Shown here piece by piece: positions 52,620-62,021 of a stretch of DNA of 64,000 nucleotides. The stretch is from the NCBI GenBank assembly GCA_023390905.1, contig JAEWBY010000042.1, positions 18,647 through 82,646 of the forward strand, written 5' to 3'. The notes below the pieces were generated by a model. The model saw nothing but the letters and a program-made list of their open reading frames with translations. It had not been told where the DNA came from and did not search any database. This DNA comes from Pseudomonadota bacterium (GTDB lineage Bacteria > Pseudomonadota > Gammaproteobacteria > Xanthomonadales > Xanthomonadaceae). Each line of letters opens with the position of its first letter. Position 1 is the first letter of the stretch. The position numbers and the translations under genes were made by a program.

Positions 52620-54581
52620 ATGCGTCCCCACCTCACTCGTATCGTACTCGTTGCCGCCGGCGTGCTCGCGCATGCAGGCCCTTCCTGCGCACAGAATCTG
52701 GATGCGCAGCGCGCCCAGGTGCGCGCCGCGCTCGAATCGGCCGAACGCGGTCAATTCGATGCCGCGCAATCCTCGAGCCTGGCCGCGCATCCGCTGTATG
52801 GCTGGATCGAACTGGCGAGCCTGCGTCGCGACATCGACAGCGTGTCCCCCGCTCGCGCGCAGGCATTCCTGCGTCGCTATGACGGGCAGGCCGTCGCCGA
52901 GAATTTCCGTGCGGCGTGGCTGGCTTCGCTGTCACGGCGGCAGGACTGGCCCAGCTTTCTCGCCGCGTGGAAACCCACCGACAACACCACGCTGCGCTGC
53001 GCCGAACTCAATGCGCGACAGGCACTGGGCCGCGCGGATGCGGCCTGGATCAAGGATGCACAGGCGGTCTGGCGCAGCGGCAACAAATCCCTGCCGGACA
53101 ACTGCGACAGCGTGTTTGCCGTGCTGGCGCAGAAAGGCGGATTGACTGATGCGTTGCGCTGGGAGCGAATCGATGCCGCGGCCGCCGAAAACCAGGCGGC
53201 GGTGATTCGCAGCGCCGCGCGTGGCCTGCCTTCGGCCGATGCGGCGCTCGCCACCGACTATGCAGCGTTCATCGACGCCATCCATCCACGCGCGCTCAAC
53301 TGGCCGCGCACCGAACGCAGCCGCCGGATCGCCAGCTACGGGCTGGCGCGGCTGGCGAGCAAGGATCCGGCCAGCGCCGAACGGCAACTGCCGCAGTATG
53401 CGACCGCCCTGGGCATGAGCGAAGCCGAGCGCGGTCGCGTGCTCTATCAGATCGCGTTGTGGACGGTCGCTTCCTACGAGCCGGATTCGGCGCGCCGCCT
53501 CAACGAAGTGCCGGAATCGGCGTATGACGAGCGCCTGCACGAATGGCGCGTGCGCGAAGCGATGTCGCGCGGAGACTGGCGCGCGGCACTGGCCGCCTTG
53601 CGCAGGATGCCGCCCAAGCAACGCGAGGACTCGCGCTGGCGCTATTTCGAAGCGCGGCTGGCGGAGAAGACCGGCGACACCGCCGCCGCGCAACGCCTGT
53701 TCCGCGAAGCCGCGCGATCGTCGACCTTCCACGGTTTCCTGGCGGCCGATCGCATCAACGCGGCCTACGCGCTGTGCCCGTGGATTCCGAACGACAGCGA
53801 GATGGCCAAATCCGCAATCGCGCGCGACCCGGCCATCGTCCGTGCGATGGAACTGTGGAAGCTGGATCGCCCCGGCTGGGCGACCGCCGAATGGAACAGC
53901 GCGCTTGCGCGCTTCGACGACACGCAGCGTCGCATCGCGGTGGAAATGGCGCAGGACAACGGCTGGTTTGATCGCGCGGTGTTCTCGCTGGGCAGGAATC
54001 CGGACGAGCTGCGTCTGTACGAACTGCGCTTTCCCCTGCATCACGGTGACACGATTCGCCGCGAAGCCGCGCGCAATGCGATCGATCCTGCGTGGGTGGC
54101 CGCCGAGATCCGCGCCGAATCGGTGTTCAATCCGCGCGCGCGATCCGGCGCCAACGCGATGGGCCTGATGCAGGTGCTGCCGGCCACGGGTGCGGCCACG
54201 GCCAAACGGCTGGGCCTGCCCTGGGGCGGCGCCAACAGCCTGTATGACTCGGACACCAACATCGCGATCGGCACCGCCTACCTTCGCGAGATGGAAAACA
54301 AGTATGGCGTCCCCTACATCGCGATTGCCGCCTACAACGCAGGTCCGACGCCGACCGCACGCTGGCAGTCGCAACGGCCGGGCTTCGATCCGGATTTCTG
54401 GATCGAAACGATCAGCTACAAGGAAACGCGCGAGTATGTCGCGCGCGTGCTGGCCTTCAGCGTGATCTACGACTGGCGGCTCAACGGGAAACCGTTGCCG
54501 ATCAGTGATCGGATGATCGGCAAACTCGACGGCAAGCGCCGCGCCTTCGCCTGCCCGGACGCCCAGCCGCCGAAGAGTTGA
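52620..54581 (+). CDS. slt: Soluble lytic murein transglycosylase
   Basis: A 653-residue periplasmic Slt70-type enzyme: signal peptide (VLVAAGVLAHAGPSCAQ), a long helical superhelix (about 25-470), then the SLT catalytic domain with the catalytic Glu in AEIRAESVFNPRARSGANAMGLMQVLP and the downstream AYNAGPTPTARW. It cleaves glycan strands to 1,6-anhydromuropeptides. Length agrees with E. coli Slt. It precedes cca in the same direction by 28 bp. The released GlcNAc-containing products are the type of substrate the nag locus at 58-64 kb recycles. Confidence 0.94.
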   Translation: MRPHLTRIVLVAAGVLAHAGPSCAQNLDAQRAQVRAALESAERGQFDAAQSSSLAAHPLYGWIELASLRRDIDSVSPARAQAFLRRYDGQAVAENFRAAWLASLSRRQDWPSFLAAWKPTDNTTLRCAELNARQALGRADAAWIKDAQAVWRSGNKSLPDNCDSVFAVLAQKGGLTDALRWERIDAAAAENQAAVIRSAARGLPSADAALATDYAAFIDAIHPRALNWPRTERSRRIASYGLARLASKDPASAERQLPQYATALGMSEAERGRVLYQIALWTVASYEPDSARRLNEVPESAYDERLHEWRVREAMSRGDWRAALAALRRMPPKQREDSRWRYFEARLAEKTGDTAAAQRLFREAARSSTFHGFLAADRINAAYALCPWIPNDSEMAKSAIARDPAIVRAMELWKLDRPGWATAEWNSALARFDDTQRRIAVEMAQDNGWFDRAVFSLGRNPDELRLYELRFPLHHGDTIRREAARNAIDPAWVAAEIRAESVFNPRARSGANAMGLMQVLPATGAATAKRLGLPWGGANSLYDSDTNIAIGTAYLREMENKYGVPYIAIAAYNAGPTPTARWQSQRPGFDPDFWIETISYKETREYVARVLAFSVIYDWRLNGKPLPISDRMIGKLDGKRRAFACPDAQPPKS

Positions 54582-54609
54582 TGGCCCCGCCTTGAGGCAT
54601 CATGAGCGC

Positions 54610-55860
54610 ATGAAGACCTACCTCGTCGGCGGTGCGGTTCGGGACAAGTTGCTGGGGCTCGCACCCGGTGATCGCGATTACCTCGTGGTCGGTGCCACGC
54701 CCGATCAGATGCTGGCGCAGGGATTCAAACCGGTCGGGCGGGATTTCCCGGTGTTCCTGCATCCGGACAGTGGCGAGGAACATGCGCTGGCGCGCACCGA
54801 ACGCAAGCAGGGGCGCGGCTATCGCGGCTTCGTCGTGAACACCGATCCGTCGGTGACGATCGAGGAGGATCTGCAACGTCGCGACTTCACGATCAATGCC
54901 ATCGCCGAAGACGAACACGGCCTACGCGTGGATCCCTACGGTGGCGAGCGCGATATCCAGGCACGCGTGCTGCGCCATGTCGGGCCGGCCTTCGTCGAGG
55001 ATCCGCTGCGCGTGCTGCGCGCCGCGCGTTTCATGGCCCGCTTCGCGCCGCTGGGCTTCACCGTCGCGCCCGAGACGATGGCGCTGATGCGGGAGATGTC
55101 GGCCGGTGGCGAACTGTCCGATCTGGTGCCCGAACGCGTCTGGCAGGAGCTTCGCCGCGCGCTCGCTTCATCGCAGCCGTCGGCGTTCCTGTCCACGTTG
55201 CGCGATGCCGGTGCGCTTGCGCAGGTATTGCCGGAAGTCGATGCACTGTACGGCGTGCCGCAGCGCGCGGAGTTCCATCCGGAGGTGGATGCCGGCGTGC
55301 ATCAGCAGATGGTCAGCGACATGGCTGCGCGCATCGCGCCGGGCGATGACCGGGTGGGCTATGCAGCGCTCTGCCACGATCTCGGCAAGGCGCTCACACC
55401 GCAGGAAGAACTGCCGCGCCACGTGATGCATGAGCAGCGTGGCGTCGCGCCCGTGCTGGCGCTGAGCGAGCGGTTGCGCGTCCCGCTGGAACATCGCGAT
55501 CTGGCCGTCATGGCCTGCCGCGAACATCTCAACGTGCATCGCCTGGACGAGTTGCGCGACGCCACCGTGTTCGATCTGCTGACACGCTGCGATGCATTCC
55601 GCAAGCCGGCGCGCATCGAAAAACTCGCGCAGGTCTGCGAAGCGGACAAGCGCGGCCGTCTCGGCAGTGAAGCACTGGAATATTCGCAGGGCCGCGAACT
55701 GCAACGGCTGCTCGCCGCCGCATGCGCGGTGAATGCGCGCGAGGTCGCGCGCGAGGGCATGACCGGCGTGCAGATCGGCGAAGCGCTCAAGCGCGCGCGC
55801 ATTGCCGCAATCGCCGCCGCACGACGCACACCGGCCACAACGCAAGGCGAGGACACATGA
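54610..55860 (+). CDS. cca: Multifunctional CCA tRNA nucleotidyltransferase with HD domain
   Basis: A 416-residue enzyme that adds or repairs the tRNA 3'-CCA end. The N-terminus MKTYLVGGAVRDKLLGLAPGDRDYLVVG holds the catalytic DxD, followed by EEDLQRRDFTINAIA and EDPLRVLRAARFMARF. The C-terminal HD phosphohydrolase (CHDLGK) identifies the multifunctional E. coli type. The start is ATG 54610, with an alternative at 54592. The stop overlaps the next gene (ATGA). Confidence 0.95.
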   Translation: MKTYLVGGAVRDKLLGLAPGDRDYLVVGATPDQMLAQGFKPVGRDFPVFLHPDSGEEHALARTERKQGRGYRGFVVNTDPSVTIEEDLQRRDFTINAIAEDEHGLRVDPYGGERDIQARVLRHVGPAFVEDPLRVLRAARFMARFAPLGFTVAPETMALMREMSAGGELSDLVPERVWQELRRALASSQPSAFLSTLRDAGALAQVLPEVDALYGVPQRAEFHPEVDAGVHQQMVSDMAARIAPGDDRVGYAALCHDLGKALTPQEELPRHVMHEQRGVAPVLALSERLRVPLEHRDLAVMACREHLNVHRLDELRDATVFDLLTRCDAFRKPARIEKLAQVCEADKRGRLGSEALEYSQGRELQRLLAAACAVNAREVAREGMTGVQIGEALKRARIAAIAAARRTPATTQGEDT

Positions 55861-56255
55861 ACCAGCATGCCAGCGGCCGCTTCGACGTCACCCTCGCACC
55901 GCAGCCCGCCGCGCCCGGCATCGAAGCGGCGCGCCTGGGACGGCAGACGATCGACAAGCAATTCCATGGCGATCTGCATGCGCACAGCCTGGGCGAAATG
56001 CTTGCCGTGATGACCGGGGTGAGCGGTTCGGCCGCCTATGTGGCACTCGAACGCGTCGAAGGCCGGTTGCACGGCCGCACCGGCACGTTCGTGCTGCAGC
56101 ATCGCGCCACGATGTCGCGCGGCACGCCGGCGCTCAGCGTGCAGGTGGTGCCTGACTCCGGCACCGGTGAACTGGTCGGCCTGCAGGGCGAGATGCGCAT
56201 CGAGATCCGCGATCGCCAGCACTTCTATCATTTCGATTATCAATTGCCCGACTGA
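55857..56255 (+). CDS. DUF3224 family protein
   Basis: A 132-residue protein of the DUF3224 family (small beta-barrel related to allene oxide cyclase): ASGRFDVTL start, DKQFHGDLHAHSLGEML, VEGRLHGRTGTFVLQHRATM, and a C-terminal GEMRIEIRDRQHFYHFDYQL. No catalytic role is established. It overlaps cca by ATGA and is probably co-translated; no functional link to tRNA repair is known. Confidence 0.85.
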   Translation: MNQHASGRFDVTLAPQPAAPGIEAARLGRQTIDKQFHGDLHAHSLGEMLAVMTGVSGSAAYVALERVEGRLHGRTGTFVLQHRATMSRGTPALSVQVVPDSGTGELVGLQGEMRIEIRDRQHFYHFDYQLPD

Positions 56256-56261
56256 TCGCAC

Positions 56262-57512
56262 TCAGCCCGGCGCCGGCGTCAGTTTCAGCAGGCGCGCGTT
56301 GGCGCCATCCTCCAGCAGCCACAGCGCGCCGTCCGGCCCCTGCTCGACTTCGCGGATGCGCCTGCCCATCGGGTAACGCTTCACCTCGCGCGGATTGCCG
56401 AATTCGACGCGGATCAGCGCTTGCGAAGCGAGGCCACCGATGAAGCCGCTGCCCTGGAAATACGGGAACATCGTGCCGCTGTAGATCACGAACCCCGCGG
56501 GCGCGATCACCGGCGTCCAAGAAATCTCCGGCGCATTCAGATCCGGCCGGGTGTCGTGATCGGGAATCGGACTGCCGTCGTAGTTGTCGCCGTTGGACAC
56601 GATCGGCCAACCGTAGTTGGAGCCGCGCTCGATGCGGTTGAGTTCATCGCCGCCCGCCGGGCCCATCTCGTGCGCCCAGAGCTGGCCGGTGCGATCGATC
56701 GCCAGCCCCAGCACGTTGCGATGACCCAGCGACCACACCTGCGCCGCGACACCGCCGCGCGAGGCGAATGGATTGTCCGCGGGCACCGAGCCATCGTCAT
56801 TGAGCCGAAGGATCTTGCCGAGATTGGAATTCATGTCCTGCGCGGGGGTGGCCTTCTGCCGTTCGCCCGAACTGATCCACAGCTTGCCGGCCGCATCGAA
56901 CAGCAACCGGTGGCTGTAGTGGTTCGAGCCGCTCACCTTCGGCACCTGCCGCCAGATCACCTGCAGGTTTTCGAGCCGGCCGGCGTTGCCGCTGGCATCG
57001 AGCACCAGGCGCGCGCGTGCCACCGCCGCGCCGCGCGTGTCGTTGCTGCCGGCTTCGGCATAGCTCAGATACACCAGCCGGTTGGTGGCGAACTGCGGAT
57101 GCAGCGCGATATCGCCCAGGCCGCCCTGCCCGCCGTACGCGACCGCCGGCACGCCGACGATCTCGCCCTTCTGTCGCGTGCCGACATCGAGCAGACGCAG
57201 ATGCCCGGTCTTTTCGGTGACCAGCAGGCGTCCGTCGGGCAGGAATACCATCGCCCAGGGCTCATCGAACCGCGACACCTCGGCGCTGGCGAACGGAGGA
57301 TCCGGCAATCGACGCGGCTGGCCTGGCCCGCCCGTCGCCTGCGGTCCCGGCGCGGCGGCGGCCATCGGCGGCACATGCACGGCCAGCGGCAACGATGCCG
57401 AAGCGGGCGGCGGCTCTTGGTCCCGGGGATCGGCGGCGCGCGCGACGGTGGCCCCGTCGCAGGCGATCAGCAGGGAAGCAATCAGGGCAAGACTCGGCAC
57501 GATGGCGTTCAT
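56262..57512 (-). CDS. Secreted PQQ-type aldose sugar dehydrogenase (YliI/soluble GDH-like)
   Basis: A 416-residue six-bladed beta-propeller. A signal peptide (to VARA) and a Pro/Ala-rich stretch (to about residue 70) come first, then propeller segments with FDEPWAMVFLPDGRLLVTEKTGHLRLL, GGLGDIALHPQF, SHRLLFDAAGKLWISSGER, WSLGHRNVLGLAID and EMGPAGGDELNRIERGSNYGWP, all typical of the GSDH/PQQ glucose dehydrogenase-B family. It would oxidise sugars in the periplasm if PQQ is available. It lies downstream of nagX in the same direction, 82 bp away. Confidence 0.9.
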   Translation of the reverse strand: MNAIVPSLALIASLLIACDGATVARAADPRDQEPPPASASLPLAVHVPPMAAAAPGPQATGGPGQPRRLPDPPFASAEVSRFDEPWAMVFLPDGRLLVTEKTGHLRLLDVGTRQKGEIVGVPAVAYGGQGGLGDIALHPQFATNRLVYLSYAEAGSNDTRGAAVARARLVLDASGNAGRLENLQVIWRQVPKVSGSNHYSHRLLFDAAGKLWISSGERQKATPAQDMNSNLGKILRLNDDGSVPADNPFASRGGVAAQVWSLGHRNVLGLAIDRTGQLWAHEMGPAGGDELNRIERGSNYGWPIVSNGDNYDGSPIPDHDTRPDLNAPEISWTPVIAPAGFVIYSGTMFPYFQGSGFIGGLASQALIRVEFGNPREVKRYPMGRRIREVEQGPDGALWLLEDGANARLLKLTPAPG

Positions 57513-57594
57513 GGCGGCACTCGCAGGCGTGGCACGCGATTTCTACCGCAGTGGCGCGGATGAAAGCGTGACCGCGGCCGCGCCTTCGATCCGG

Positions 57595-58740
57595 TCAGAC
57601 CTTGAGGTACCAGCCGGCGCGATCCATCCAACGCACGATCACCCACCAGACCAGCACGAACGCGAGCGCAAACAGCAGCGAGGGCAGCTTCGGTCCGGCG
57701 ATAGGGGTGATCCAGTCCGCCAGCCCATGGCGATAGATCGGCTCCATCCATCCCAGCCCTGCCAGGGCGTAGACCATGACCGCCGAGCCCGCGTAGGCCG
57801 CGATTGCATTGACCCCGAACGCCCGCCCCCACGGCCGCGCGCCACGACGGTCGATCCACCCATGCGCGGCCCACAACGCCAGCATCGCCCAGCCCGCCGT
57901 CCACACCACGTACGAGGAGGTCCACAGGTTCTTGTTGATCGGAAACCACACCGACCACGCCGCACCCAGCAACACACAGATCACCGCCGCGATCGCCAGC
58001 CGGTGCGCCCGGCCGCTGCGCAGCCACTGGCCGCATTGCAATCCGAGCAGGGTCGTGCCGATGGCCGGCAGCGTGCTGAGCAGGCCTTCGGGATCATGGC
58101 CGCGCCCGGTCAGCGGATCGAACTGGTAGAGCCAGGGTCCGAACAAGCGCGTGTCGATGCGGCTGGCGAGATTGTCGAACGGCGCGTAGCTGCCGCCGAG
58201 CCACAACAAGGCCCAGTAGCCGCACAGCAGGATCGCGACCAGCGCGCCGCGCGCCCGCACCGGCACGAACAGCGCGACACCGCCTGCGGCGATGAAACAC
58301 AGGCCGATGCGTTGCAGTACGCCCCACGGCCGGAACCACGGCTTGTCCAGCCACCAGAAGGCGAGCAGGTGCAACAGCAGGCCGATGGCGATGATCTTCG
58401 CGCCGCGCCACAGCACCGCGCGCCACAGATCGCTGCGCGGTGCGCCGGCTTCAAGCCGCGGCGAAATGCCGAGCGCGATCGACACGCCGACGATGAAAAG
58501 GAAGAACGGAAAGATCAGATCGGTGGGCGTGCATCCATGCCATTGCGCATGCAGCAGTGGCGCATGGACGTGGCCCCAGTCGCCCGGATTGTTCACCAGC
58601 AGCATCGCGGCGACGGTGATGCCGCGCAACGCATCCACCGAAGCGAAGCGTACCGGCGCGCGGGTCGGCAACGCGCGCGCGGACGGGCCGCTGGCCTGCG
58701 TCGCTGCGTTCACGCCGGTGTCAGCGTTCGCCTTGTCCAT
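57595..58740 (-). CDS. nagX: NagX-like membrane protein (heparan-alpha-glucosaminide N-acetyltransferase family, DUF5009)
   Basis: A 381-residue integral membrane protein with about ten helices. RFASVDALRGITVAAMLLVNNPG and HAQWHGCTPTDLIFPFFLFIVGVSIAL are the hallmark of the family. NagX proteins occur in Nag operons of Shewanella and Xanthomonas and have been proposed to act in N-acetylglucosamine or chitooligosaccharide uptake, perhaps across the inner membrane. The start at 58740 overlaps the end of nagA by 20 bp. It is the last clear gene of the nag operon. Confidence 0.88.
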   Translation of the reverse strand: MDKANADTGVNAATQASGPSARALPTRAPVRFASVDALRGITVAAMLLVNNPGDWGHVHAPLLHAQWHGCTPTDLIFPFFLFIVGVSIALGISPRLEAGAPRSDLWRAVLWRGAKIIAIGLLLHLLAFWWLDKPWFRPWGVLQRIGLCFIAAGGVALFVPVRARGALVAILLCGYWALLWLGGSYAPFDNLASRIDTRLFGPWLYQFDPLTGRGHDPEGLLSTLPAIGTTLLGLQCGQWLRSGRAHRLAIAAVICVLLGAAWSVWFPINKNLWTSSYVVWTAGWAMLALWAAHGWIDRRGARPWGRAFGVNAIAAYAGSAVMVYALAGLGWMEPIYRHGLADWITPIAGPKLPSLLFALAFVLVWWVIVRWMDRAGWYLKV

Positions 58741-59860
58741 CGATCCATGTGGCGATGACGTCAAGGCCCGCATCCAGCGCCACCAGATCGGCGCGATAGC
58801 CCGGTGCGATACGACCGTGCGTGCCCGCCAGGCCGAGGAAATCCGCAGGATAGGTCGATGCCATGCGCGCGGCCTCGGCAAGCGGCAGCCCCAGCAGGTG
58901 CACCGTATTGCGCACCGCCGTGGCCATGTCCAGCGCCGAGCCTGCGAGCGAACCGGCCGCATTGCGCACCACGCCGTCCTGCACGGTGATCGTTTCGCCA
59001 TACAGCACGTAGCTCGGATCTTCCGAACCCACCGGCGGCATCGCGTCGGTCACCAGGAACAGCTTGCCCGCGGGCTTGGCCGCGATCGCCACGCGCAGAC
59101 TGCCCGGATGCACGTGATGCCCATCGACGATGATGCCGCACCAGCTTTCGCGATCTTCCAGCGCCGCGCCGACCGCACCGGGCTCGCGTCCCTGCAAGGG
59201 CGACATTGCATTGTAGAGATGGGTGAAGCCGCGAATGCCGGCGTCCAGGCCCGTGCGGATTTCCTCGTAGCTGCCGGCGGTATGACCGGCCGCGACAATC
59301 GCGCCGCGCGCCACCATCGCGCGGATGGAATCGGCCGGCACGCGCTCGGGCGCCAGCGTGATCAGCGTGATGCCGTTGGCCAGCGAGGACGCCATCGCGA
59401 TCTCGTCCGCATCGGGCACGCGGAACTTGCCGGCGTCATGCGTGCCCTTGCGCGCGGGCGCCAGGTACGGGCCTTCCAGATGGATGCCGAGCACGCCGGG
59501 CACGCCGGCGGCGATCGCCTCGCGCGTGGCGGCGATGGCTTCGCGCATCACGTCCACGTCATCGCTGATCAGCGTGGGCAGGAAACCGGTCGTTCCGTAG
59601 CGTCGATGCGCCTGGCCGATGCGCCGCAGCGTGTCCACGTTCGGTGCATTGTTGAACAGCACGCCGCCGCCGCCATTGACCTGTGCGTCGATGAAGCCCG
59701 GCAGCAGCCACGCGCCGTCGAGATCCTGCCGTTCGACATCATCCGCGAGCGCGTCCTGCGGTTGCAGTGCGACGATGTCGCGTCCCTCGATGATGACCGC
59801 GACGCCTTCGACGAACCCGTCGGGCGTCAGCACGCGTGCATTGATCAGTGCGGTGCTCAT
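58721..59860 (-). CDS. nagA: N-acetylglucosamine-6-phosphate deacetylase
   Basis: A 379-residue amidohydrolase. Metal and active-site motifs: HLEGPYLAPARKGTHD, AAGHTAGSYEE, FTHLYNAMSP, DGHHVHPGSLR and the catalytic Asp in VTDAMPPVG. It makes glucosamine 6-phosphate and acetate from GlcNAc-6-P. Its ATG overlaps the stop of the upstream SIS-domain deaminase (ATGA), and its end overlaps nagX by 20 bp. Confidence 0.95.
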   Translation of the reverse strand: MSTALINARVLTPDGFVEGVAVIIEGRDIVALQPQDALADDVERQDLDGAWLLPGFIDAQVNGGGGVLFNNAPNVDTLRRIGQAHRRYGTTGFLPTLISDDVDVMREAIAATREAIAAGVPGVLGIHLEGPYLAPARKGTHDAGKFRVPDADEIAMASSLANGITLITLAPERVPADSIRAMVARGAIVAAGHTAGSYEEIRTGLDAGIRGFTHLYNAMSPLQGREPGAVGAALEDRESWCGIIVDGHHVHPGSLRVAIAAKPAGKLFLVTDAMPPVGSEDPSYVLYGETITVQDGVVRNAAGSLAGSALDMATAVRNTVHLLGLPLAEAARMASTYPADFLGLAGTHGRIAPGYRADLVALDAGLDVIATWIDGQGER

Positions 59861-60918
59861 ACCGTCTCCGTCACCTTGTTCAGATGCGGCGGAACATCCG
59901 GGTTGTAGCCGCGCCGCAGGGCGAGCGCATTGATCGCGCGGTAGTAGCTCTGGATCGTCAGCAGCGGCGCGCACACCGGATGCGGGGCGTGCACCAGCGG
60001 CAACGATTCACCGGCGCCGGCGTCCGCATCGGCATGCTCGGAGGCGACCCAGACCTGCGCGCCGCGTCCACGGAATTCCCTGGCCAGCGCGAGCGTGCCG
60101 GCTTCGGTTTCGTCCGGCTGCGCAAAGCACAGCACCGGAAAGCCCGGACCGACCAGCGCCATCGGCCCGTGCTTCACTTCCGCCGAACTGTAGGCTTCGG
60201 CATGCAGGCCGCAGGTTTCCTTGAACTTCAGCGCCGCCTCCTGCGCGGCGGCCAGGCCAAGGCCGCGCCCCAGCACGAACAGGTTGCGCGCATCGACCAG
60301 CCCGTCGGTCACCGGTGACCAGTCCGATCGCCACGCGGCGCGCAACGCATCCGGCAACGCCGTCAGCGCTTCGTGCAACACGGCATCGTCTTTCCAGTAC
60401 GCGCCCAGTTGCAGCAGCGCGGCGAGGGAAGCGAGGTAACTCTTGGTGGCCGCGACGCTGCGTTCGGCACCGGCATGCATCGGAATGACCGTGTCGGCCA
60501 GCGCGGCCAGCGGTGAATCCTCGACATTGACGATCGCCACTACGCGTGCGCCGGCTTCGGAGGCGGCGCGTGCGTTGTGCAGCAGATCCGGGCTCTTGCC
60601 GGACTGGGAGATCACGATGTACAGCGCATCCTTCAATTGCTGGCGCGCTTCGTATACCGAACCCACCGACGGCGATGCCGAAGCGGTGACGATGCCGAGC
60701 TGCGTTTCGAACAGATACTTGGCGTAGGTGGCGGCGTGATCGGAACTGCCGCGCGCGCAGGTCACCACGAACGGCGTCGGGCTGGCGCGAAGCTGCGCGG
60801 CCAGGTCGCGCACGATGGACGCGTTGCGCGCGTATTGCGTGGCCACCACATCGGCGGCCTGCGCGGCCTCCTGATGCATCAGCGTGTGTTCGGAAGCGGG
60901 GAGATCGCGATCAGTCAT
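59857..60918 (-). CDS. nagB-II: Glucosamine-6-phosphate deaminase, SIS-domain type (NagB-II)
   Basis: A 353-residue protein with two SIS domains and no glutaminase domain (MTDRDLPASEHTLMHQEAAQAADVV; CARGSSDHAATYAKYLFE; ISQSGKSPDLL; EVKHGPMALVGPGFP; C-terminal LNKVTETV). It corresponds to the NagB-II deaminase that replaces classical NagB in Shewanella and Xanthomonads. It converts GlcN-6-P to fructose 6-phosphate and ammonia. The start at 60918 overlaps the nagR stop by eight bases. Confidence 0.9.
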   Translation of the reverse strand: MTDRDLPASEHTLMHQEAAQAADVVATQYARNASIVRDLAAQLRASPTPFVVTCARGSSDHAATYAKYLFETQLGIVTASASPSVGSVYEARQQLKDALYIVISQSGKSPDLLHNARAASEAGARVVAIVNVEDSPLAALADTVIPMHAGAERSVAATKSYLASLAALLQLGAYWKDDAVLHEALTALPDALRAAWRSDWSPVTDGLVDARNLFVLGRGLGLAAAQEAALKFKETCGLHAEAYSSAEVKHGPMALVGPGFPVLCFAQPDETEAGTLALAREFRGRGAQVWVASEHADADAGAGESLPLVHAPHPVCAPLLTIQSYYRAINALALRRGYNPDVPPHLNKVTETV

Positions 60919-61993
60919 GTGGAGCGTCGTGTCGTTCGGCGCGCAGGCGGACCGGCGCGGTGGAGCCGCGCACCACCAGTTGCGGCACGAAGCCCTGGTT
61001 GTGCACCGGCGTGGGAGTGTCGTCGTAGGCATCCTGGCGGAGCGTGCCGATCAGCAGGCGCGCGGCCTGGCGGGCGATGTCCTCGGTCGCCTGCTTGGCG
61101 GTGGTCAGCGGCGGCCACGACTGGCGCGAGAACGGGCTGTCCTCGAAACCGGCGATCGACAGATCGTAGGGCACGTTCATGCCGGCCGACTTCGCCGCGG
61201 CCAGCACGCCGGCGGCGATTTCGTCGTTGGATCCGAAGATCGCCGTCGGCGGCTCACGCAGCGCCAGCAACCGGCGTGCGCCGCGGAAGCCATCGTCGAA
61301 GGTGTAGTCGCCCGGCACCACCAGATGCTTGTCGAGCGCGATGCCGTAATCCTTCAGCGCTTTTTCGTAGCCGTTGTAGCGCTCGATGCTGGAGCGGTGC
61401 GCCAGCCCGCCCCAGAGGAAACCGATGCGCTGGTGGCCGAGCTGGATCAGATGCTCGGTGATCTCGTACGCGGCGTCGTGATCATCGACATACACGCAGG
61501 GATAGCCGTCCTGCGGGTCCTCGGTCGCGGCGATGATGCGCACCAGCTTCACGCCACGCGCCGCGAGCGCGGCCACCAGTTCCATGCGCTCGGACATCGG
61601 CGCGGTCAGCACCAGCCCGGCCAGCCGCGAACGCTGCACGAATTCGGCCAGTTCCTCGGCCAGCAACGGCGAGGTGGAATCGCAGGGATGGATCTGCAGG
61701 CCGAAGCCGGTCTCGCGGCAGGCGGCCAGCACGCCGTTCTGCACGCCGATGATGTGGTACGGGTTCGGATTGTCGTAAACCAGACCGATGACGAACGGCG
61801 TGCCGCTGCGCAGGTTGCGCGCGGACTGATCCGGTTCGTAATCGAGTTCGGCGATTGCGTGCAGGACGCGCGCACGCGTGCCCTGCATCACCGACGGTTC
61901 GTTGTTGATGACGCGTGACACCGTCTTCAGCGAAACCTTCGCCCGTTCGGCGACATCCTTGATGGTGGGTCTGCGCATGCCGTTCTCAGCCAT
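60911..61993 (-). CDS. nagR: LacI-family repressor of the N-acetylglucosamine operon
   Basis: A 360-residue regulator. The HTH is TIKDVAERAKVSLKTVSRVINNE followed by the hinge YEPDQSARNLRS; the rest is a periplasmic-binding-fold effector domain. It lies within the nag operon between the transporter and NagB-II. The palindromes TGACAACGTTGTCA (63615) and its degenerate partner (63366) match the NAG box known for LacI-type NagR, which supports autoregulation and control of glk and nagP. The start is ATG 61993; an in-frame ATG at 61978 is an alternative. Confidence 0.9.
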   Translation of the reverse strand: MAENGMRRPTIKDVAERAKVSLKTVSRVINNEPSVMQGTRARVLHAIAELDYEPDQSARNLRSGTPFVIGLVYDNPNPYHIIGVQNGVLAACRETGFGLQIHPCDSTSPLLAEELAEFVQRSRLAGLVLTAPMSERMELVAALAARGVKLVRIIAATEDPQDGYPCVYVDDHDAAYEITEHLIQLGHQRIGFLWGGLAHRSSIERYNGYEKALKDYGIALDKHLVVPGDYTFDDGFRGARRLLALREPPTAIFGSNDEIAAGVLAAAKSAGMNVPYDLSIAGFEDSPFSRQSWPPLTTAKQATEDIARQAARLLIGTLRQDAYDDTPTPVHNQGFVPQLVVRGSTAPVRLRAERHDAPHD

Positions 61994-62021
61994 GAAGGTG
62001 GGATCCGACCATCATGCCCGA